Below are positions 36,142 to 43,756 of a stretch of 64,000 nt of DNA, piece by piece. This DNA is from Linnemannia hyalina (taxonomy: Eukaryota; Mortierellomycota; Mortierellomycetes; Mortierellales; Mortierellaceae), in contig JAHRHY010000006.1 in NCBI GenBank assembly GCA_019671135.1, positions 2,356,001-2,420,000 on the forward strand, given 5' to 3'. Under the pieces are notes generated by a model. That model was not told the origin of the DNA. It ran no database searches and was given only the letters and a program-made list of their open reading frames with translations. Numbering within the stretch: position 1 is the stretch's first letter; the number at the start of each line of letters is the position of its first letter. A program made the translations under genes and the position numbers.

Positions 36142-37386
36142 TTACAAGCGAGCATAGCTGCTCTCCAAGGCGGCATGCTCCCGGATGGCCTCGATGTCCA
36201 GCGCACGACCATCGACGAACCACGACCGGACAACGGAGTTCCACAGCTTTTGCTTGCACGAATTGAAAAAGAACCCCATATGTCCGACCTTTTTCATGTT
36301 CAAGTCCTCGACTGGCTTCACACCAACACAGCGCCTCTGCGTGTTGGGGATCAAATCCATAATGATCGGCGCGGACGTCGACGAGTAATCGTCGTCCGAA
36401 AAGTAAAGCGAATAGATCGGCACCTTGAACAGGTCAAAGTTGGGCTTCCACTCGGGGTTCCCGCCCAGCATATAATCCCTGTGCTTGCTCCAGAATCCCC
36501 ATGTCTCTTGACATCCTGTCGGCATGTCCTCCATCGAGCCCCAGAACGTCTTGCCCGGGTAGTATCCATAGTGCCTGTTGACGATCGGCGACGCCATGTG
36601 GAAGAACCAGTAGGTGAACAACGGGCTGTTCATGTGGCGCCAGTAGGCCGACGTGACACTGACAAAGAGGACACGCTCCAGATTCCGGGTATAGTAAGAG
36701 TCGAGTCCTGGCAAGATGTGTCCTCCGACCGAATGTCCGACATAGAGTGTGGGGCTGTCGGGGAAATGCTGGAGGACATAGTTGAAAACGCCGGGGAGAT
36801 CCTTGGTCGACCATTCTACGATCGTCGCCTCGAATCCGATCAATGGGTTCTTTTTCTTCTTGTCGTCCTTCTTCTTTTTATCTTTGTCGATCGACGTGTC
36901 CGCTGCTGCCGATCCATTGCTGGCTGAAGTCGACTTGGGAGGCAAAGGTGGCGATGCGGTACTGCCGGTGGTGGGGAGGGGTCCATTGTCGGCGGCAGCC
37001 TTGAGGAATTGGAGCGATTCAGATCCAGGGAGGGAGCGACCGATGCCTCGGTTGTCGTAGGAAACAACGATGAAGCCAAGTTCCTGAGAGAGGTAGATCG
37101 CAAACTTGAAATAGAAATCCTGGATCGTGGCTGTGGCGGCACTGATGATGACGACCTTTGTCAGGGCCTCGACGTCCTGCTTGTGGGTTGCACCCCCGGC
37201 GAGGTTGGAGTTGTCATGGTTGGAGGGTTGAGAGGTAGGAGGGCGGGAGGTGACGATGGGCCCTGGAGGGAGGAAGAGGGAGCCGCTGAGTAGGTATCCG
37301 TCGAGAGCGGTGAGTACGATCGGCTGGGGCTTGTATGAGCTGGAGGCCTTTTTCTGAGCAGGGGTTTGTTGCTTGGCTGCCGTCAT
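36142..37386 (-). CDS. Alpha/beta hydrolase fold protein
   Basis: Single exon, 414 residues. The nucleophile elbow is GHSVGG (S219), preceded by SYDNRGIGRS (110-118), which corresponds to the oxyanion/cap strand of serine-hydrolase alpha/beta folds; the late GHMGFFF supplies a candidate catalytic His and FSDDDYSS a candidate acidic residue. Between strands lies a Ser/Ala/Lys-rich low-complexity insert (about 136-180, including KDKKKKDDKKKKN). No signal peptide or clear membrane segment. Related predicted hydrolases occur in bacteria and fungi with unknown substrate. MTAAKQQ at 37386 is the best start, because upstream in-frame sequence is leader-like (Phe/Ser-rich) and lacks a conserved beginning. 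Divergent from the ligase gene, 1.1 kb away. Confidence 0.82.
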   Translation of the reverse strand: MTAAKQQTPAQKKASSSYKPQPIVLTALDGYLLSGSLFLPPGPIVTSRPPTSQPSNHDNSNLAGGATHKQDVEALTKVVIISAATATIQDFYFKFAIYLSQELGFIVVSYDNRGIGRSLPGSESLQFLKAAADNGPLPTTGSTASPPLPPKSTSASNGSAAADTSIDKDKKKKDDKKKKNPLIGFEATIVEWSTKDLPGVFNYVLQHFPDSPTLYVGHSVGGHILPGLDSYYTRNLERVLFVSVTSAYWRHMNSPLFTYWFFHMASPIVNRHYGYYPGKTFWGSMEDMPTGCQETWGFWSKHRDYMLGGNPEWKPNFDLFKVPIYSLYFSDDDYSSTSAPIIMDLIPNTQRRCVGVKPVEDLNMKKVGHMGFFFNSCKQKLWNSVVRSWFVDGRALDIEAIREHAALESSYARL

Positions 37387-38511
37387 GATCGTTGATGTTG
37401 AGGGAGGAGGAGGAATGAATAAATGAGAAGAGGGGAAAAAAGGAAGGGAGTTTGAAACGATCGCCGGAGGGTTAATGGAAATGAGGAAGAAGGAAAGAGA
37501 AAAAAGAGAAAGAAGGGAGAAGAAGAAAGGAAAAGAAAAAAGGGAGTGGCAGCCGAGTGAACTTTGAAAGTGAACACAGAACAAAGTTGGAGGATGGAAA
37601 AGGGGTTCTAGAAATAACAGGTACGGGTTCAATTGCTGCTCTGTCAGCAGCAAAACTGCTACCGCGATCGCTCTCTCACTTCTCTCCACACCTATCTCCT
37701 ACACACTCATCTTTTTCATTTTTGTCGATTGTCATTGGATACGTCGACAACAACGATCGACCTTTCTTCATCTCCCTTTGACAAAGTGAACAAAAAGTGT
37801 CCAAGGCCAAGGTTTTTTTTTCTTTGTGCTAGATCCATCACGTGTCAGAGACCCTTCCTCTCGGCAATCGAAATTGCCGATTTGCAACAGGCGAGCATGG
37901 TTTGCGAGGCACAAGGACGGGGAAAGGGACAGGAAGAACAAAAGAAAAACAGGGTTCGTTGTTTCCTTCCTTCCTTCGGACTATAATGCTGTGGACTGGC
38001 GCGATCGAGTACCAAACGGAGACTGCAGTGTTGCTGCTGCTGTGGAGCAATTGAGCCACGCGACGCGCCTTGCGCTAGAGGAAGAGAGTATCTATGGAAC
38101 ATAGGCTGCAGGTGTGCAGTTCTTGCGAGCGAAAAGCATTCGTTTTGTGTTTCATTCCAATGCAGATTGGAGCACCGCCATATCAGAAATGGTGGCAAAA
38201 GATTCCCGCTCTAATTTGATCATTTCCTCAGCCCAGGTGGGCATTTTGCCACCAAGAGCCTAGGAAGTGGTGGCAAAAACAGTAATAGAGAATAAAACGT
38301 GAGCACATCATCTCCTTTTCTTTTCTCATCAACACACACTCATTCACACACACTCTCTCTCTCTCTCGCTTGCTCATTCACTCGCACTCTCGTCAACACT
38401 CCCTTCATCTCCATTAGCAACAACTTCTCATTCTTTTCATTCTATTCATTCGCCTTCTTCTTTCATCAGCAACCAACCAGCCTCTCTCTCCTAATCAACA
38501 CAATAATAATA
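37387..38511. other. Divergent intergenic region between hydrolase and ligase genes
   Basis: 1.1 kb with no gene. The hydrolase side is purine-rich on plus (its leader). The ligase side holds three GGTGGCAAA elements (listed separately) and a CACTCT/CTCTCT-rich leader before the ATG at 38512. Confidence 0.6.
38191..38277. promoter_or_regulatory. Three GGTGGCAAA elements upstream of the PBZ ligase
   Basis: Exact copies at 38191-38199 (+), 38245-38253 (-) and 38269-38277 (+), 235-320 bp before the ligase ATG and about 800 bp from the hydrolase ATG, so assigned to the ligase. By base count about 0.5 chance copies are expected in the whole window on both strands. Confidence 0.55.
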
Positions 38512-40012
38512 ATGGCTCTCGACGCACAACAAGTAATGCTGGCGCACAGCTGGACTGAAGACTCTGGCATCGACCCCACTGGCTACTGGATGGCTGAAAA
38601 ACTGGTACGTTACCAGCAACTAGCCCTTTTTTTTCTGCTAATGCCTATCTCTCATCTTCAACTCACTCTAACCATTTTCTCCCCCTCTTACCCTCTCTCA
38701 TTAAAGGACGGTGTGCGTGCATACTTTGATGGCACAAACTTCTACTCTCGTGCAGGCAACAAGTTCTACGCACCCCCCTTCTTCAGCAAACACCTCCCAA
38801 AAAACCAACCCCTCGACGGCGAACTCTGGCTTGGTCGCGGTCGCTTCCAACAATGCATCTCCATCGTCAAGAACCAAAAGGCTGACCGTGCTGATGAATG
38901 GAAGGAAATGACCTACCTTGTCTTTGATGCACCCAAACTCGACTTGACCTATGAGAAGCGTCTTGAGTACCTCAAGTCTATCATGCCCACTTTTGGAAAA
39001 GACGCTATTCAATCTTCAGATCCCAGTGCTGCCTCCAATATCGTCCCACCTTATGCTCGCATTGTCCCCGTCCAAAAGTGTCTCTCCAAGACTCATCTCC
39101 TTCGTGAACTCGACCACGTCCAGACTCATGGTGGCGAGGGTATCATGGTACGTTTGGAACTCTACTCTTTACTCTCTTGAACAAGGTCAGATGACCCCAA
39201 GCCCTAAGAAAACGCTGACCTTATTTATTATTTTAATTTCTCTCTCCTTCTAACAGTTGAGAGCCCCAAGGTCAAGATACGAGTTCAAGAGGTCCAGAAC
39301 ACTGCTCAAGGTCAAGACATTCTTTGACGAAGAAGCAATCGTCGTTGGCGTTGCCAAGGGCTCTGGTAAACACTCTCATCGCATGGGCCACCTCGAGGTC
39401 AAGACCCCCGACGGTCGTCTCTTCTCGGTCGGGTCTGGGTTCACAGACGCCCAGAGAGACAAACCCCCCAAGGTCGGCACAATCATCACCTACAAGTTCC
39501 AGGAACTGAGCAACAAACTCAACCCTCGCTTCCCTACCTTCATTGGCGAGCGTATTGATGTCAAGTGGGCCGACTACTGCAAGACCTACACCCCTCCTAC
39601 CCTCAAGGCTGCCACCCCTGCCAAGGTCGTCTCATTGCTCAAGCAAAAGAGTTTGATTTTCCAGGGCGGAGACAGTGATGACAGTGACAAGGACAAGACG
39701 AATGGAAATGACAACGTAAACGGAGATGTCGACACTGACGAGGACGATCCAGCAGACACCCGCCCCTCATCTCCCAGCTCAAAATCACCATCATCGTCAT
39801 CATCCAGTTCTACTCCATCTGTCGCCACCACAACCTCGACTCTGAACCGTAAACGGAAGCTCCAGCAAGCGACAAACAAGAACGATGGTAGCGATGACGA
39901 TACCAACACCACCTCAAAACAGCAACCCTGCAAGTACGGCGCCGCTTGCTACCGTCGGAACCCGGATCATCTCAAACAGTATAGCCACCCTAACAAGCGC
40001 ACCAAGAACTAA
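38512..40012 (+). CDS. Small ATP-dependent DNA ligase with C-terminal PBZ zinc finger
   Basis: Nick-sealing ligase. Exons 38512-38604, 38707-39147 and 39257-40012 give 429 residues. Adenylation motifs in order: I EKLDG (nucleophile K30), III LDGELW (67-72), IV HGGEGIM (E175), V LLKVK (K196/K198), then an OB-fold domain with GTIITYKFQELS and NPRFPTFIGERID, as in compact viral and bacterial ligases. No N-terminal DNA-binding domain is present, unlike nuclear Lig1/3/4. After an acidic/Ser-rich linker, residues 403-422 read CKYGAACYRRNPDHLKQYSH: C403, C409, H416 and H422 match the PBZ consensus CxYGxxCYR...H...YxH that binds poly(ADP-ribose). Intron 1 splits motif I between L31 and D32; at 102 nt with no stop it would add 34 residues to the active site if retained. 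No targeting peptide, so probably nuclear. Confidence 0.9.
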
Positions 40013-40520
40013 AATTACCCTTGCTCCATACATAGACGATACCACTTTTGAATAGACAATACTCTCTATGCAACTATGTCCATTGTTTATTTGTTCCTCT
40101 TGTCAAACGCCTTTTTATTTTGTACATATTTTTATTTCTCCAAAGAGTCAATTTGGGTTAAGACTAAACTTTTCATTGCGCCATATCCGGAACCTGGATT
40201 TGCAGTCTGCACAGCAATTGTCGCTGCTCTTTACAGCTTAAACAAAAAAAAATAAAACTAGATACGAATGAAGGGGATTCTTCCCATCCTCTCCATCATT
40301 GACAACCTCCTCCTTTCTAACAAACGCTTCAACCACCGCCCGTCAGCAGCGCGTGGGTCCTTGGTTGCTCCAGGGTATATTCCTTCATCGTGTGTGGCTG
40401 GCGAGGCGCCACATAGGCAGAAACCATCGCGGGTGATGTAACCATATCCTTGACTCCAGTCACCTCGGGGGCCTGTGTACTTGGATGTCTTGTCCTTGGC
40501 AGAGATGTCCTGGCTCTGTT

Positions 40521-40590
40521 CCCAACGCGATCGTCTCGGAGCACAGAGGTTTCCAGATCAGTTCCGAGGCCTGCGCCCCCAGGTGGCTTA
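40521..40590 (-). repeat. tRNA-upstream dispersed repeat, copy A
   Basis: About 70 bp whose core matches copy B at 43087-43155, roughly four bases in five by eye; weaker similarity continues beyond it. On the minus strand both copies can read GLGxDLETxVxRDDRVG. It ends 109 bp before tRNA-Tyr. Likely remnant of a mobile element inserted 5' of a Pol III gene; family unknown. Confidence 0.6.
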
Positions 40591-40699
40591 GGAAGCGCAG
40601 CACATGCGATCACGGCCATAGCAAACATCTTCCTGCACGTGATTTCAACAAAGATGAATTGTTGGAACTGATTAGTCCTGGAAAAATTACAATTATCAT

Positions 40700-40782
40700 C
40701 CGAAAATAGCTCAGTTGGTAGAGCGGGAGACTGTAGTTTGTCTGTCATCTCTAGGTCCCTGGTTCAAATCCGGGTTTTCGGA
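40700..40782 (+). tRNA. tRNA-Tyr (GTA) with a short intron
   Basis: Seven-pair acceptor stem CCGAAAA/TTTTCGG with C1-G72, the eukaryotic tRNA-Tyr identity pair, and discriminator A at 40782. D arm TAGCTCAGTTGGTAGAGC; T arm GGTTCAAATCC. Anticodon GTA at 40733-40735; an intron of about 10 nt follows position 37 (about 40737-40746), the canonical site. Confidence 0.95.
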
Positions 40783-40881
40783 TATCTTTTGCTCTTCTCT
40801 GAGAGTTCTTGTTTTTGCTTCGCCCAATCGTGGAGATGGCTCTGCTTGAGGAGCAGTGTTGCTACCTTGACAATCGAGGAT

Positions 40882-40928
40882 AAAGATATTCTGACACCGT
40901 GCTTTTGAAGACATGTCAGAATATCTTT
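40882..40928. repeat. Perfect 15-bp inverted repeat with 17-nt loop
   Basis: AAAGATATTCTGACA at 40882-40896 is exactly reverse-complemented at 40914-40928. It lies 100 bp after tRNA-Tyr. Could be a hairpin RNA, a MITE end or a cruciform; no T-run makes it a clear terminator. Confidence 0.8.
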
Positions 40929-43065
40929 TCGTACAAGAAAGACGTTATTGATGTCAGATCCGTTATTTTGACATCCAATGTCATATTATCTTATTCCGAC
41001 AATGGGTCGATGTTGACAACGAGCGCGGATGTCATGCTGAGAACTAGAGACACATCGATAGAGAAGTACGTATTAGTCGAGGCAACAACAGAGGCGAGGA
41101 GATGGCTTCGTCTTCTTATGTTTTGTTTTTTTTATGTTGACTGGTGAGAGTCCACATATGTCCAGTTCTCACGATTCCATGGTGCCAAGACGTTGTATCT
41201 TATTTCTTGCTTTGCCCAAAATTAATCAAAGTGTTCGTTCCTTTTTTTCAGGTATTTGACATGACCGGGGCGGAAATAGACTGATCTCTTCCTTTCTTTC
41301 GCTCCCTCCCACTCTTGACCGCAGAATAATGCATGCGGACTTATACTATACGCAACGGGAGCTTTGGGAAGCATGGAGCGGGTTATATTAATCGTTTCTT
41401 TTTCCTTTTCCTTCAAAAGTGTAGAGAGCAGGACACAAAAAAGAAGCGAGTTTTGACAGGCAAAGGAAAAGAACCCCTCGAGAAATCTTTCATTTTTGAT
41501 GCTCAGCCTCCGTTAGAGCAACCGCGCCTCCATCCCCTTGGCCCCTCTTTTTTTTCTTGCCCACTCTTTTTCGCTACTTTTGCAAGAAAGGAGAGAGTGA
41601 GGTATAAAGTAGCTGCCTCAACTTTCAGTTTCAAGGATGTGTCAGCAACCTACACAACATTGAACTTACAAAAACGTTTATCCAACAACGAGGATACACA
41701 GGATCAAACCTGTCCCTCCGCATCCCTCTCTTTTTTCTCTTTTGTTCCTTGCTCCTTACACTATCTTCGTTGTGAGTTGTGTCAAAATTTCAACATTGAG
41801 GGTTACCAGGTGCACAGTTGTCTCTGCATTGCTCGTGCATTCATTTTTTTCTATTGGGTTTTTATCGTTTGTTACCTCAGATCATGACTTTTGTGTCAAC
41901 GCTATTTTGTGAGGTCTTCTTCCCTCTCACATTCCTCTCTCCATCACCATAACATACCTTTTGTTTGCGTTCCTTTTGTGATTCACGTCAACCGCGCCCA
42001 TCACTCTACGTCTCAGTGGCCAACCCCTGAGCCATTCAATCCCCCCCTCCCCCCCAATGATGACTCCTCATCCTACCATTCCTGCCCACTCAACGGTCCA
42101 TTGTTTCTTTTCTTTTCTTCACTAAGTAACAGCTACAGTGAGGAAGAGCCGACAGGCGGGCGAAGAATTAGATCTGTTGAAGATACCTTTTTTTCTTTCT
42201 CCACCCCACCTTAACCACACCCCTTATGTTCATTTTATTCTTGTTGTGGCCAAAAAAATATTATTCCTGCGCTAGAAAAGGCGAAAACTGATTCTATCGA
42301 ACAAAAAAAATCGGCGAAAGTGAACATCGACACTTCTTTGTAACAGGATTGTAGATTGCCTCCTGCTTTTGGCTGCCTTGTTCCTTACTTCCTTGTTAAT
42401 ATCTTGTGTGTCTGTCTTACACACTACCCCTGCTTATTATTACCTCACCATCATCCCTCATACCATAGACGTATAAATACCCTGTCCCTCCTGTACAATA
42501 AACCTCATTCCTTCTTGCCCTTTTCTCTTGTCCCTACACCTTCTTGTCTCTTTCCCTTGCTATTATCCTTGCCTCTTGCCTTCCTTCCTTGTCATCACCC
42601 TTGCCTCTTCCCTCTTGCTCTGCTCCTATTACATTCTTCCTCTTTTTGACGCCCGAGAGAAGAGATGGACTAACTGCAGTCAACGTACCAGTGGCAATCA
42701 TTCAAATGAGCATGCTCTTCTCCTTCCATTGATTTGGTGCAAGAGAGAGAAAGCGAGAGGGCGATTTATATTATGCGTACATGCTGAGGTATGTGAACAA
42801 AAAGCGAAGGAACGTTACAACGAAAAAAAAATATCAGAGGAAATCAAAGCTCAATTCGATCGTAAAAAATAGATGAACATCAACGAAGGTTCAGGGCACC
42901 ACAGCCAGGCTCCGAGAACCAGAATGCGCTACAAAACACCACCCAAGTTCTTTTTTTTTCCAAACCAACATTTTTCATCACTCAGAAGTTGGCCGAAGAA
43001 TGAATCCCAAAAAAAGCGCGTGAAAGAAAAAATGAAACGAACAAGAAAGACACAAAATGGCATGA
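40929..43065. other. Gene-poor interval between the two tRNA loci
   Basis: No supportable protein gene. A 184-codon open frame at 41333-41887 (+) is Phe/Ser/Leu-rich without a domain and is most likely chance. An orphan TATAAATA at 42472-42479 is followed by a C/T-rich stretch like the leaders of real genes here, but the first ATG after it opens no long frame. Confidence 0.5.
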
Positions 43066-43086
43066 GAATGCGGCCTTGGGTCTGAT

Positions 43087-43155
43087 CCCACGCGATCGTC
43101 GCGGTGTACCGGGGTTTCCAGATCACCTCCGAGGCCTCCACCCCTAAGTAGCCAA
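43087..43155 (-). repeat. tRNA-upstream dispersed repeat, copy B
   Basis: Partner of copy A. Shares the ACGCGATCGTC, GGTTTCCAGATCA and TCCGAGGCCT blocks in the same order and orientation. It ends 188 bp before tRNA-Gly. Confidence 0.6.
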
Positions 43156-43342
43156 CAAACTTGTGCAGGACCGTCTTGACGATGGATTTTGGAACTGATC
43201 ATGTTTACACGGCCAGGAACCAGAAAAATTGAAGCCCTACAAAAAATCACCCAGCATTCATTTTGGTGGCGCAAAAACTTGATATCACGTGAATTCAAGA
43301 CCTGTTGATACAAATCAAAAACTAAAAACTCCATTCTTCATA

Positions 43343-43413
43343 GAAAGTGTAGTATATGGGTATCATTCCGGCCTTCCAAGCCTGAGAACCGGGTTCGAGT
43401 CCCGGCACTTTCA
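43343..43413 (+). tRNA. tRNA-Gly (TCC)
   Basis: Seven-pair acceptor stem GAAAGTG/CACTTTC, discriminator A, anticodon loop CTTCCAA (anticodon TCC), T arm CCGGGTTCGAGTCCCGG. No intron. The anticodon stem has one C-T mismatch (CCGGC with GCCTG), which is slightly atypical but does not look disabling. Confidence 0.9.
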
Positions 43414-43520
43414 TCCTCTTTTGTTTCGGCGATTGTTTTGCGTTCCCGACTGGGTGGCTGCCTGGGCTTCGTTCCTCCCTTTTTTCTTTTTAATTCGGTG
43501 TTTCCATTTCCATTGTGCGT

Positions 43521-43600
43521 CATCCGCCTTTTAATTTGACACGCTTACGAAGAAGGCCCGCGGCAGAGCCACGGACGTCCTCCTTGTCAAGCGTGCTTTG
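43521..43600 (+). repeat. Hairpin-forming direct repeat, copy 1
   Basis: 80 nt, paired with 43669-43756. Outer arms CACGCTT (43540-43546) and AAGCGTG (43589-43595) are exact inverted repeats; inner AAGAAGG/CCTCCTT and CCGCGG/CCACGG can extend the stem. Ends in GCTTTG like copy 2. Confidence 0.65.
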
Positions 43601-43668
43601 AATGTTCGAGCAAGAGTTACCTATCCTTTTTCTACGCGTCATTTCACATCTTACTTTTCTTTCGCCTT

Positions 43669-43756
43669 CATTCGCTTTTTAAATTTGATACTCTCAAGTA
43701 GAAGGCCCGTGGTTGAGCCACGGTCCACGGTCGTCCTTCTTGCCAGGTGCGCTTTG
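43669..43756 (+). repeat. Hairpin-forming direct repeat, copy 2
   Basis: 88 nt diverged copy of 43521-43600. Core GAAGGCCCGTGG with a CCACGG partner and CCTTCT on the far side: the stem is kept although arm sequences changed, including compensating differences (AGAAGG with CCTTCT). This is consistent with a selected RNA structure or an inverted-repeat element. Confidence 0.65.

Noticed and set aside
36100..36927. 275-codon plus-strand frame across the hydrolase gene
   Set aside because: Antisense shadow; the minus-strand frame has the GHSVGG hydrolase motifs.
41333..41887. 184-codon open frame starting with ATG
   Set aside because: Phe/Ser/Leu-rich translation caused by T-tracts, with no domain, leader or splice support. 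Kept only as a remark in the interval description.
40521..43155. Repeats A/B as 5S rRNA or another known Pol III RNA
   Set aside because: No match to remembered 5S internal-control or conserved loop sequences, and no T-run terminator.
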